64,000 nt of DNA, from contig JAPZVO010000045.1 of assembly GCA_029962745.1 (NCBI GenBank), positions 80,017 through 144,016 on the forward strand. Reading direction: 5' to 3'. The notes beneath the pieces were generated by a model. That model saw only the letters and a program-made list of their open reading frames with translations, was not told the DNA's origin and made no database searches. The translations under genes and the position numbers were made by a program. Shown piece after piece: positions 48,904-61,165 of this stretch; the stretch's first letter is position 1; each line of letters begins with the position of its first letter. The DNA is from Echinometra lucunter. Lineage: Eukaryota > Echinodermata > Echinoidea > Camarodonta > Echinometridae.

Positions 48904-51900
48904 CTTGAACTTTGTTAAGGACATAATTAGGAATTTTTATGTTTCCTTTCTCTGACAAATTAACCATATATGAGTGCGTTTATTGTCAAGAAAATAATTC
49001 TAAAACTTTCCCAAGCTTTTATTATCGGGAAAACAGCACTGAAATCTAAATCTAGACAAATTAATCCATATGAGGCATGCAGGAAAATCTATTTCGTGCG
49101 GTAATCAGACCTTTCCATACTTTCAGTTTTTGAATACATTAATTACGCAGTTCTCATCCAACTTTAATGATGCACAGTAATTGACTTTATCGGATATATC
49201 AATTTTTCACACAAAGAATCTATTAAATTCAGCACTAAAGATTTAAGCGAGCTGTCTGATTCCCAGTCTATCTTTATTTGTTGATATGAGAAAATAAGCC
49301 CTGCTTTTAAAAATAACTGATAACATTTCATGAATGAAGTTTTACTTACAAGCTGTGGTCGAATGAGATGAAACAGAAATGAAATCATTAAGAAATATGA
49401 TAATATTGTTTTAGATTTAGACTTGTGCCTTGCAATTTCAATCTTACCCCTAAACCTACCTTGAACTTAGTTAAAGACATAATAAGGAATTTTTATGCTT
49501 CTTTCTTTGAGAAACTTACTAGATAATTGTGCAATTATTGGTAAGGAAATAATTCCAAAACCAAATTTCCAAGCTTTTATTACCAGGAAAACAGCATTGA
49601 AATTTAAATCTATACAAATTAATCCATATGAGGCATGCAGGAAAATCTATTTCCTGCACTATTCAGACCTTTGCATCCTCTCATTTTTGAATACATTAAT
49701 TACGCAGTTCTCATCCGACTTTAATGTTGCATAGTAATTGACATTATCGGATGTACCAATTTTACAACAACAAAAAAAATCTATAAAATTCAGCATTAAA
49801 GATTTAAGCGAGCTGGCTGATTCCCAGCCTATCTTTATTTGTTAATATCAGAACAATGTATGTTTGAAAGAAATGAAACAGAAATGAAACAAAATTGAAC
49901 AAATATGAGAATATCGATTAAGACTTAGACTAAAGCCATGAAAGTTCAATCTTACCCACAAACCTACCTCGAAATTTTTAAAGGACATAATTAGGAATTT
50001 TCAAGTTTTTTTTTTTCCTTTGACAAATTGACCACATAACTGTGCATGGCTTGTTACAAATGATTAAAAAGAAACCAATGTTTTTAACCCGGGAAACATC
50101 ACTGAATATTAAATCTAGACACATGAATCCATATGAGGCATGCAGGCAAATCTACTGTAGTTATCAGAACTTATGCGGTCTTTGGATTAATTAATGATGT
50201 AGTTCTCATCCAACTTAGGAAATCATGCACAATAACTAACTTTTTGAATGTATCAATTAAAGAGAAAAATTCCATCAAGTGTAACCATGAATATACATGT
50301 ATATACAGCATACTGGCGGTTTCAAGTCCATGTTGATTTGTCGATATAGTAACAATGTTTTGTTTTTAGAAATAATTGATACCATATCATGAAAGAAGCT
50401 TTACTTACGCCCTATGGTCCAAAGAGATGAAACAGAGATGAAACAAATCATTGAACAAATGTAAGAATATTGATTAAGACTTAGACTAAAGCCATGTAAA
50501 TTCAATCTTACCCCCAAAACCTGCCTTGAACTTTGTAAAGGACAGAACTAGGAAGTTTTAAGGGTTTCATTTCTTTGATAAATTAACCATGTATTTGTGC
50601 GTTTATTGTCAAGAAAATGATTCTAAAACTTTCTTAAGCTTTTATTACCAGGAAAACAGCATTGAAATTTAAATCTAGACAAATGGTTCAATATGAGGCA
50701 TGAAGGAAAATCTATTTCGTGCGGTAATCAGACCTTTCCATACTTTCAGTTTTTGAATACATTAATTACGCAGTTCTCATCCAACTTTAATGATGCACAG
50801 TAATTGACTTTATCGGATATATCAATTTTTCACACAAAGAATCTATTAAATTCAGCACTAAAGATTTAAGCGAGCTGTCTGATTCCCAGTCTATCTTTAT
50901 TTGTTGATATGAGAAAATAAGCCCTGCTTTTAAAAAAAAACTGATAACATCTCATAATTTATAATAATTAATAATAAATTGATTTGTCGATATAGTAACA
51001 ATGTTTTGTTTTTAGAAATAATTGATACCATATCATGAAAGAAGCTTTACTTACGCCCTATGGTCCAAAGAGATGAAACAGAGATGAAACAAATCATTGA
51101 ACAAATGTAAGAATATTGATTAAGACTTAGACTAAAGCCATGTAAATTCAATCTTACCCCCAAAACCTGCCTTGAACTTTGTAAAGGACATAATTAGGAA
51201 TTGTTATGCTTCTTTCCTTTGAGAAATTAACAAGATAATTGTGCGATTATTGTTAAGAAAATAATTCTAAAACTTTTCCAAGCTTTTATTACTAGGAAAA
51301 AAGCACCGAAATTTAATTCTAGACAAATGAATCCATATGAGGCATGCAGGAAAACATATTTCCTGCATTATTAAGACCTTTGCATACTTTCAGTTTTTGA
51401 ATACATTAATTACGCAGTTCTCATCCGACTTTAATGATGCATAGTAATTAACTTTATCGGATGTATCAATTTAACGCGGAACGAAACTATCAAATTCAGC
51501 ATTAAGAATTAAAACTAGCTGGCTGATTCCCAGCCTATCTTTATTTGTTGATATCAGAACAATGTTCTGATTTCAAAAATAACTGATAACATCTCATGAA
51601 TGAAGCTTTACTAACAAGCTGTGGTCGAATGAAATGAAACAGAAATGAAACAAATCATTAAGAAATTATAAGAATATTGTTTTAGATTTAGAGTAAAGCC
51701 TTGCAAGTTTAATCTTACCCCCAAACCTGCCTTGTACTTTGTTAAAGACATAATTAGGAATTGTTATGCTTCTTTCCTTTGAGAAATTAACAAGATAATT
51801 GTGCGATTATTGTTAAGAAAATAATTCTAAAACTTTTCCAAGCTTTTATTACTAGGAAAAAGGCACCGAAATTTAATTCTAGACAAATGAATCCATATGA

Positions 51901-52305
51901 GGCATGCAGTAAAACATATTTCCTGCATTATTCAGACCTTTGCATACTTTCAGTTTTTGAATACATTAATTACGCAGTTCTCATCCGACTTTAATGTTGC
52001 ATAGTAATTGACATTATCGGATGTACCAATTTTACAAAAAAAAAAAAAATCTATAAAATTCAGCATTAAAGATTTAAGCGAGCTGGCTGATTCCCAGCCT
52101 ATCTTTATTTGTTGATATCAGAACAATGTATGTTCTGATTTTAAAAATAACTGATAACATCTTATGAACGAATCTTTACTTACATCCTATGGTCGGAAGA
52201 AATGAAACAGATGTGAAACATATCATTAATAAATATAAGAATATTGTTATAGATTTACCAAAAGCCTTGCAAGTTCAATCTTACCCCCAAACCTGCCTTG
52301 AACTT

Positions 52306-52395
52306 AAAACCAAGCTAAAAAAACAAATTCTCGATTCATATAGAGCGACCCCGAATTGAGCGATCGGTACCCAACTTTGTCTTACTCCCTTCCCT

Positions 52396-52427
<32 letters not shown>

Positions 52428-52894
52428 CCTTTCCTCTCTTTCTCTTTTCACCCACACCTAAGCACCACCCTATCCTCTTGATCACTTTTCTTTCTTTCAC
52501 TCTAATTCCATTAACTCCATATTCCATCAACCATCACATCAACTTTATTTATTTTTCTTGTATGATTATTATACTTCTACCTACTGATTTATTTATTCTT
52601 TGAGGGGTCCACATTTAACAAGCCCTGCTTTTCAGTGGATCCCTCCATTTCCTCAACTTTTATTTTATCAAAAGATAAGTAGAAATAGCCTTGCAGATGT
52701 TTAATCGAGATTGTTCTATATTTTGTTTTACCCTCATTGTATATATCATAATTGTATGATTACCGAAAACATTTTCTATTTCTTTGTATTGTCTTATTGC
52801 TTACACATTCCCTGTATTGATTTGTATGGTTATCATCTCATATTTTTGTAATATGGTGAGTTGAAATGAAATAAAGGAAACTTGAAACTTGAAA
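52306..52894 (+). mobile_element. LINE insertion in satellite, full copy 2
   Basis: Same insert at the same monomer position with the same CTTGAACTT flanks. The CT microsatellite is longer than in copy 1. It was evidently copied with the surrounding satellite rather than inserted anew. Confidence 0.8.
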
Positions 52895-53461
52895 CTTGAA
52901 CTTTGTTAAGGACATAATTAGGAATTTTTATGTTTCCTTTCTCTGACAAATTAACCATATATGAGTGCGTTTATTGTCAAGAAAATAATTCTAAAACTTT
53001 CCCAAGCTTTTATTATCGGGAAAACAGCACTGAAATCTAAATCTAGACAAATTAATCCATATGAGGCATGCAGGAAAATCTATTTCGTGCGGTAATCAGA
53101 CCTTTCCATACTTTCAGTTTTTGAATACATTAATTACGCAGTTCTCATCCAACTTTAATGATGCACAGTAATTGACTTTATCGGATATATCAATTTTACA
53201 CACAAAGAATCTATTAAATTCAGCACTAAAGATTTAAGCGAGCTGTCTGATTCCCAGTCTATCTTTATTTGTTGATATCAGAACAATGTTCTGATTTTAA
53301 AAATAACTGATAACATATCATGAATGAAGCTTTACTTACTTTCTGTGGTCGAATGAAATGAAACAGAAATGAAACAAATCATTAAGAAATATAACAATAT
53401 TGTTTTAGATTTACCAAAAGCCTTACAAGTTCAATCTTACCCCCAAACCTGCCTTGAACTT

Positions 53462-53549
53462 AAAACCAAGCTAAAAAAACAAATTATCGATTCATATAGA
53501 GCGACCCCGAATTGAGCGATCGGTACCCAACTTTGTCTTACTCCCTTCC

Positions 53550-53589
<40 letters not shown>

Positions 53590-54055
53590 CCTTTCCTCTC
53601 TTTCTCTTTCACCCACACCTAAGCACCACCCTATCCTCTTGATCACTTTTCTTTCTTTCACTCTAATTCCATTAACTCCATATTCCATCAACCATCACAT
53701 CAACTTTATTTATTTTTCTTGTATGATTATTATACTTCTACCTACTGATTTATTTATTCTTTGAGGGGTCCACATTTAACAAGCCCTGCTTTTCAGTGGA
53801 TCCCTCCATTTCCTCAACTTTTATTTTATCAAAAGATAAGTAGAAATAGCCTTGCAGATGTTTAATCGAGACTGTTCTATATTTTGTTTTACCCTCATTG
53901 TATATATCATAATTGTATGATTACCGAAAACATTTTCTATTTCTTTGTATTGTCTTATTGCTTACACATTCCCTGTATTGATTTGTATGGTTATCATCTC
54001 ATATTTTTGTAATATGGTGAGTTGAAATGAAATAAAGGAAACTTGAAACTTGAAA
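53462..54055 (+). mobile_element. LINE insertion in satellite, full copy 3
   Basis: Same insert and junctions as copies 1 and 2, with the longest (CT)n run (about 53554-53584). Copies 2 and 3 lie ~1.16 kb apart, about one 560 bp monomer plus the insert, which shows local duplication. Confidence 0.8.
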
Positions 54056-56007
54056 CTTGAACTTTGTTAAGGACATAATTAGGAATTTTTATGTTTCCTT
54101 TCTCTGACAAATTAACCATCTATGAGTGCGTTTATTGTCAAGAAAATAATTCTAAAACTTTCCCAAGCTTTTATTATCGGGAAAACAGCACTGAAATCTA
54201 AATCTAGACAAATTAATCAATATGAGGCATGCAGGAAAATCTATTTCGTGCGGTAATCAGACCTTTCCATACTTTCAGTTTTTGAATACATTAATTACGC
54301 AGTTCTCATCCAACTTTAATGATGCACAGTAATTGACTTTATCGGATATATCAATTTTACACACAAAGAATCCATTAAATTCAGCACTAAAGATTTATGC
54401 GAGCTGTCTGATTCCCAGTCTATCTTTATTTGTTGATATGAGAAAATAAGCCCTGCTTTTAAAAATAACTGATAACATCTCATGAATGAAGCTTTACTTA
54501 CAAGCTGTGGTCGAATGAAATGAAACAGAAATGAAACAAATCATTAAGAAATATAAGAATATTGTTTTAGATTTAGAGTGAAGCCTTGCAAGTTTAATCT
54601 TACCCCCAAACCTGCCTAGTACTTTGTTAAAGACATAATTAGGAATTGTTATGCTTCTTTCCTTTGAGAAATTAACAAGATAATTGTGCGATTATTGTTA
54701 AGAAAATAATTCTAAAACTTTTCCAAGCTTTTATTACTAGGAAAAAAGCACCGAAATTTAATTCTAGACAAATGAATCCATATGAGGCATGCAGGAAAAC
54801 ATATTTCCTGCATTATTCAGACCTTTGCATACTTTCAGTTTTTGAATACATTAATTACGCAGTTCTCATCCGACTTTAATGATGCATAGTAATTAACTTT
54901 ATCGGATGTATCAATTTAACGCGGAACGAAACTATCAAATTCAGCATTAAGGATTAAAACTAGCTGGCTGATTCCCAGCCTATCTTTATTTGTTGATATC
55001 AGAACAATGTTCTGATTTCAAAAATAACTGATAACATCTCATGAATGAAGCTTTACTTACAAACTGTGGTCGAATGAAATGAAACAGAAATGAAACAAAT
55101 CATTAAGAAATTATAAGAATATTGTTTTAGATTTAGAGTAAAGCCTTGCAAGTTTAATCTTACCCCCAAACCTGCCTTGTACTTTGTTAAAGACATAATT
55201 AGGAATTGTTATGCTTCTTTCCTTTGAGAAATTAACAAGATAATTGTGCGATTATTGTTAAGAAAATAATTTTAAAACTTTTCCAAGCTTTTATTACTAG
55301 GAAAAAAGCACTGAAATTTAATTCTAGACAAATGAATCCATATGAGGCATGCAGGAAAACATATTTCCTGCATTATTCAGACCTTTGCATACTTTCAGTT
55401 TTTGAATACATTAATTACGCAGTTCTCATCCGACTTTAATGATGCATAGTAATTAACTTTATCGGATGTATCAATTTAACGCGGAACGAAACTATCAAAT
55501 TCAGCATTAAGGATTAAAACTAGCTGGCTGATTCCCAGCCTATCTTTATTTGTTGATATCAGAACAATGTTCTGATTTCAAAAATAACTGATAACATCTC
55601 ATGAATGAAGCTTTACTTACAAACTGTGGTCGAATGAAATGAAACAGAAATGAAACAAATCATTAAGAAATTATAAGAATATTGTTTTAGATTTAGAGTA
55701 AAGCCTTGCAAGTTTAATCTTACCCCCAAACCTGCCTTGTACTTTGTTAAAGACATAATTAGGAATTGTTATGCTTCTTTCCTTTGAGAAATTAACAAGA
55801 TAATTGTGCGATTATTGTTAAGAAAATAATTCTAAAACTTTTCCAAGCTTTTATTACTAGGAAAAAAGCACCGAAATTTAATTCTAGACAAATGAATCCA
55901 TATGAGGCATGCAGGAAAACATATTTCCTGCATTATTCAGACCTTTGCATACTTTCAGTTTTTGAATACATTAATTACGCAGTTCTCATCCGACTTTAAT
56001 GATGCAT

Positions 56008-56627
56008 ATTATTCACGCCTGATAAATGAGTAAACGTCAGACTATTCCAATTATGCATTTTTCGTGGCTTTTATTTACCATTGACCATTGTCTTCTGTAC
56101 AGGTACATGTATCATTTTATCATTTATCATTTTACCATGGCAGTACATAAATTTACGCCAGTATTGTAAATGTCTTACACAAAGATTTGGATAACCAACA
56201 CCAATACACCAATACAGAACTAGTGCTGGAATCTATGTGAAGAATGAGGAAATCTGCACCCCATACATAAACCTTAAAGTCAAAATATGTCAAATCCAAG
56301 TGTGTAGCCAGGGAAGGGTAAACCATGGCTAGAAGCCCCCTCCCGTCCCCCCTGCATTGCCACGAGCCCCCCTTGCTAGCCGTCAAAGAATGCCCGATCA
56401 GACGGGGAAGTTTCTTATGCAACCCGGGTGCACCACCCATTCCAACTCTCCTCAACGATTCCAGCAAACATCTTAACAACCCGGCCCCATCACTTCCCTC
56501 CAGGACTCCGGCCTCCCCGCATGTAGAATCGAGCGAGGCTCCTGAAATTACAATTGTTACCAATGCTAATATAACTCCTTACTAATATATGCAAGTGTGA
56601 TGAAGGCCCAAATTGATAAATTCCGCC
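56008..56627. repeat. ~620 bp direct repeat, copy 1
   Basis: Begins ATTATTCACGCCTGATAAA at the edge of the satellite and ends AATTGATAAATTCCGCC. It carries a plus-strand 86-codon Pro/Ser-rich frame (ATG 56325, context AACCATGGC) with no recognised family, shared with copy 2 apart from a short insertion in copy 2. The minus strand is also open over much of this stretch, so coding status is unclear. Confidence 0.75.
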
Positions 56628-57680
56628 TAGGTCACCAACCTGGCTTCAATACAAAATTTATTCATATATCATGAAACAATTGCACTGTATAAAACATGTG
56701 AACGTGTAGCATAAATTGTAACCATTGCCCGTATAGGCACCCCCCCCCCCCCCGAGGTCACTCCATGACCTACCATCGGATGAGGTGAGGGCGAAAACCC
56801 AATGGGACAAAATTCCCTCACGGCCCACGACTGCGAAGCCACTCTTAAAACGCAGATACTCAGTGCAACCAAGCATTTTGCTCCACATCCGAGAATTATC
56901 GTGTATTTATCAAAAAATTGCATGACCACGACCACTGTATACTCTAAAACCTCTGCATAAACAATAAATATTCGATGAATAAGTAGGTTCTTAGTACCAT
57001 CAGGATACCCTGTTACATCAAGAATGTCACTATCTGGTTAAAAAAAAAAACATAGGTAACCAACAAAAACCTAATTGTATAAAGAGCTGGGACAAATAAT
57101 CTTTCTCAACTATATTAACTTCAAACTTAATATGATGTATATCAAATATCGTTAAACTGATTTCCCATTGTACCCTATATCTTCGATTGTTAAAACCTCC
57201 AGGCATTGCCTATATTCCACGTGCATCTAACCGCTTTCTAATCCATGAAATAACACCGTTAACATCCAAGTCACAACTTATTCATTGCACATCCAGAACC
57301 ATTGGTACAAATACTTTTTGCTTGCAAAAACCTGATACATGCACTACACAGGCGGTGGTATTGGGGATGGTGGTGGGGATTTTTGATTGTCCCAACCCAC
57401 ACGTCTTGCTCCGACAAAAAGCCACGAGAGAATGACTCAATTTCGATCTCCAACGCGCGTCCATAAGCGTATGTTTGCGCTCCGTGTTGCAAAAGTGGCG
57501 CGCATTCGGAAACGCGCCACCAAAAAGCGCGCCTTTTCTAGAGGCACCAAATTCCTGCTGGAAATGTAAACGAATTCATTGTTTCGTCATAATAGTCTGC
57601 AACGACCAAAACAAAAGACAAACGGGATATCAGGCGTGTATAAATCTTTTGAAATCGTTTTTGCAAACTCTTTAAAATTT
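56628..57680. other. Spacer between the 620 bp direct repeats
   Basis: Single-copy, with a C16 run at 56739-56754 and a basic, CpG-rich patch at 57455-57540 (repeated GCGCGC and GCGCCA words). TATCAGGCGTG at 57630 is the inverse of the repeat start (CACGCCTGATA). No gene recognised. Confidence 0.5.
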
Positions 57681-58308
57681 ATTATTCACGCCTGATAAAA
57701 TGAGTAAACGTCAGACTATTCCAATTATGCATTTTTTCGTGGCTTTTATTTACCATTGACCACTGTCTTCTGTACAGGTGCATGTATCATTTATCATTTA
57801 TCATTTTACCATGGCAGTACATAAATTTACGCCAGTAATGTAACTGTCTTACACAAAGATTGGATAACCAACACCAATACACCAATACAGAACTAGTGCT
57901 GGAATCTATGTGAAGAATGAGGAAATCTGCACCCCATACATAACCTTAAAGTCAAATATGTCAAATCCAAGTGTGTAGCCAGGGAAGGGTAAACCATGGC
58001 TAGAAGCCCCCTCCCGTAAACGAATGTCCCCCCTGCATTGCCACGAGCCCCCCTTGCTAGCCGTCAAAGAATGCCCGATCAGACGGGGAAGTTTCTTATG
58101 CAACCCGGGTGCACCACCCATTCCAACTCTCCTCAACGATTCCAGCAAACATCTTAACAACCCGGCCCCATCACTTCCCTCCAGGACTCCGGCCTCCCCG
58201 CATGTAGAATCGAGCGAGGCTCCTGAAATTACAATTGTTACCAATGCTAATATAACTCCTTACTAATATATGCAAGTGTGATGAAGGCCCAAATTGATAA
58301 ATTCCGCC
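57681..58308. repeat. ~620 bp direct repeat, copy 2
   Basis: Nearly identical to 56008-56627, with an extra TAAACGA-like insertion near 58017 that removes the upstream start of the shared Pro/Ser-rich frame, leaving ATG 58024. Two direct copies around 1.05 kb could be LTR-like ends of a small element or a simple segmental duplication. The ends are not TG...CA, which speaks against typical LTRs. Confidence 0.75.
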
Positions 58309-58542
58309 AACGAGCAAATGAAATGGCTCGCCGCCAAAGAACACGGTTTCATTGTGTATATACATGTACTTCAATATAAAAAAATTCCAACAAGGTTGAA
58401 ACCAACCAATTACTATTCGCCAACTTGTAACCTCTGCGGCCCAATGTACCAGGGTACCGCAGGAAACCCTACCATACATATTTATACATGCTTATCAATT
58501 TTCCGTCATATTAGTGCACATTTCCCTAGCTGTATTGCCTAA
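58309..58542 (+). CDS. Possible CCHC zinc-finger exon
   Basis: A plus-strand open frame continuing from the end of the direct repeat to a TAA at 58542. It contains CNLCGPMYQGTAGNPTIHIY followed by TC, a C-x2-C-x13-H-x3-C arrangement that could bind one zinc. Single fingers of this kind occur in R2-like LINE proteins and other retroelements as well as host DNA-binding proteins. There is no good ATG and no clear second domain. It may be a fragment or a chance motif. Confidence 0.3.
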   Translation, partial: NEQMKWLAAKEHGFIVYIHVLQYKKIPTRLKPTNYYSPTCNLCGPMYQGTAGNPTIHIYTCLSIFRHISAHFPSCIA

Positions 58543-60346
58543 TCACAACCTTCCGTAAACTTGCAATACTCTATTTTCCTTACTTTGACCACCACAATAA
58601 ACCACCCTAAACTGGGATTGTGATAATTGTGAATATGAAGCATTCATAAGAATTATGGGGAGGCTATAGCGACCCAAAAGGGGCTCCATAAACCTCATCA
58701 GGCCTCAACCATTTACATCTAGTCTTTTAGCTGCGAACAAATCTCAGGTGTTTCCTTATAAGGAGATTTCTATTTTCACCCCACTTTCCTGAAATGTATA
58801 CATATAAGATATATGCACAGCCTGACTCAATTAATTCTTCATCCATTCTTCCGTCAAAATTATACAATTCAGAAAATAATATCACATCATCGCAGGGGCA
58901 ATTCCACCTGTTGAACTAGAATTGTATAACCGCTTCTAAAGCTCTGATGCTGCACTTACCGCAGCATATACGTGTAATAATGTGCCGTGTTGTGAATAAT
59001 ACTCATCGATCTTAAAACATCTGTACACATATTAAGAGGTACATTATCTCACTATCTCTCCACATGTAACGTAACCATGGATATCCCATCAATAAATTTA
59101 AAGAATTATGAACAACGTATCACTAAAGGGCCTGTTAACGCTGCAAACGATTGGAGGCAAATTACGATCTTAACAAATGAATTCACGAATACGGACGGTG
59201 TCATTACGAGCCTACTAACATCATATACTTAAGTTAATGTCCATTTACTCATGGATCAGGTCCTCCGTCTCCAACTGATTCCATTCTATAATCATTTCCA
59301 TTATTTAAAATATATTTATTCATCTATTTATTTGTTTATTTTATTCATGTTATTTTATTTATATATTTTTCTTAGATTTTTTTTTTTGTAATTAATTAAT
59401 TTTATTCTTTATTTATTATTATTATCATTATTTTATTTTATTTTTTTTTATTATTATTTTTTTATTATTATCTTTTTTTTTTAATTTTTTTTTTTCTTAC
59501 TCTTGATAAGATTCGTTATTGGCAATACCATGCTGCACGATATAGGCAACTTGTGCCTTCCTGAAACGTACAGTGTGTATAGGGCCCAACAACCACCTGA
59601 ACACCATTCAGGCTAAACACTTGAAATTGTAACAATATGAACTGTGGATCACAGGTATGCATACAACATTACACCAACGTTAAATCACCGTTGAGTTTGA
59701 AAACCATCCTGCATAAAATCAGACTAATCGTTTCCAAAAATAACCTAAAACCGACCCTTTATGGGGCGTAATTACCACAGCACGTACGCTGCGTAATAAC
59801 CACCCATGCACCACACAGGCTAACTCGTCAGTATAAACATACAGTACATGTAACCTTAAAAAGGTTATAATTCTGAAATGTTGCTATAAGATCTATCATC
59901 GCCTATTACAGCCATTCCGCATACCTGACCGGGATTCCGTTATTGGCAATATCTCCAGAGCCCCCGCCCAATGCTATGTAATATACCCTATGGATAATCC
60001 AAAGTTTAGTAACACTAAACTATACCCAATAACCTAAACGATTTACTTCTTCAAATCGTGACCCCTCTGAGAACAAACACTGCCCCTAAACCTTGGAAAA
60101 TCATAGTAATGGGATTAACACCCATTTGCCAACCCTTTCTTTATTACGATCTACTATAAATGCCAACCCTTAACTACACCCGGAATTACACTTCCATCAG
60201 AACGGAAGTTTTGACCATTGTGCCTCAACATTCAATTGTTTATAGTTTCAACTCGATTCATATACTAGAAATTCAATAGTGCGCGGAACCTGAAACATTT
60301 CCACTGAACATCACGTACTAAACTCTTGAGACCACATTTTGCTTAC
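58543..60346. other. Mostly anonymous region with one small open frame
   Basis: ATG at 59077 (context GTAACCATGG) opens 51 codons to a TAA at 59232 on the plus strand (MDIPSINLKNYEQRI...), a mixed, protein-like composition but no recognised family. 59300-59500 is T/A-rich low-complexity sequence (TTTAT and ATTATT words). The rest shows nothing recognisable. Confidence 0.4.
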
Positions 60347-60476
60347 CAGCCTAAAGGGGTTAGCTAAGAGATGCTGAACATATATATCAGCAATATGAAT
60401 AACCAATTCGGAATCCCATCTATCGAAAGGCTCTTGTGCATACAACCCATCATATTGCCTACTAATAATTAATTCG
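60347..60476 (-). CDS. Candidate internal exon (c) of an unknown minus-strand gene
   Basis: Flanked by an acceptor-like ...TTTTGCCGCCACAG (60477 upward) and a donor GTAAGC (60341-60346). The 43-codon frame contains RQYDGLYAQEPFDRWDSELV then HIADIYVQHLL, amphipathic and protein-like. It starts in phase 2, as needed after candidate exon 61997-62142. No family recognised. Confidence 0.3.
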
Positions 60477-60696
60477 CTGTGGCGGCAAAATGAACACGGA
60501 ACCATGGTTTTCGTTTAATATTATTCAGTGTCATTTCCACGTTATCATGTGACATACCGGTTCATAACTTCATACTAATATTGCATCATGTTAAAAATTC
60601 AATATTCAACCAAGAAACGGAACTAGTGCTGGAATCTCTGCCGGGAAATGAGGATTCATCTAAATGGAATACGAACCCCAACATACTGCTAAGAAC

Positions 60697-60697
<1 letters not shown>

Positions 60698-60744
<47 letters not shown>
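60698..60744. repeat. (ATT)n microsatellite
   Basis: About 15 ATT units. No GCGC-type LINE 3' UTR precedes it on either strand, so I call it a plain microsatellite. Confidence 0.9.
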
Positions 60745-60951
60745 GTGTAAACCGGGTGTCCAAATAGGCTATCACTTTGCCTTCGTTTAGCAAAAAACTC
60801 TAGTGGGGAATATATGAGCCCCAAGGCAGTTCATTCAAGGATATAAGAAAAAACTTCTCACAAGGCACCTCCCCAACACCATTGATAATTGCGATCGATT
60901 GTTCTATAGCTCAACTCCCCGGCAATTGTCTCCATATTGATATATTTATGG

Positions 60952-61165
60952 ATTAACCCTTCCGTGACCGAGGTCCGCATTTTGTGGTTTGACCTAATAA
61001 CTTTTGATGCAAAGCCCTAAAAATTATACCAAATACATGAGCAGAAAGAGCAAAAAATTCTACACAACTGTGCCCATTGTGGTTGCATCAATATCCGTCG
61101 TTCGATGCTGAAATTTTTATTTTATTTTATTTTTATTTTTTTAAAGGAAAATAAGCATTAAAAAA
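60952..61165. repeat. Dispersed repeat, copy 1
   Basis: Shares CATTTTGTGGTTTG, GAGCAGAAAGAGCAAAAA and GATGCTGAAA in the same order with 63838-64000, with moderate divergence. 61166-61996 beyond it is T-rich, then anonymous. Confidence 0.75.

Larger units (their letters stand above)
37539..56007. repeat. ~18.5 kb satellite array of ~560 bp monomers
   Basis: A word like ACGCAGTTCTCATCCGACTT recurs about every 560 bp (for example 39513, 40073, 40631, 41200, 41768 and, at the far end, 54857, 55417, 55977). About 30 monomers are present. Each has a hairpin-forming TGCAGGAAA-ATCTA-TTTCCTGCA, a palindrome ATCAGAACAATGTTCTGAT in most copies, and a conserved TGAATGAAGCTTTACTTAC. Neighbouring monomers are sometimes identical (39160-39710 and 39720-40270), and a ~2.77 kb block is duplicated (about 46130-48180 and 48904-50950), so recent unequal exchange is likely. 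The array carries inserted LINE fragments, listed separately. No genes are seen; the ~60-75-codon frames are monomer artefacts. Confidence 0.92.

Noticed and set aside
37539..56007. AGAACAATGTTCT palindromes as glucocorticoid-type response elements
   Set aside because: The half-sites are separated by 1 base, not the 3 needed for such receptors.
25437..56007. CRISPR-like array
   Set aside because: Regular repeats, but 385-560 bp units with no short repeat/spacer pattern, in eukaryotic DNA.
56153..58244. 136- and 112-codon minus-strand frames in the direct repeats
   Set aside because: Opposite the Pro/Ser-rich plus frame, frame differs after an insertion in copy 2, and no family is recognisable.
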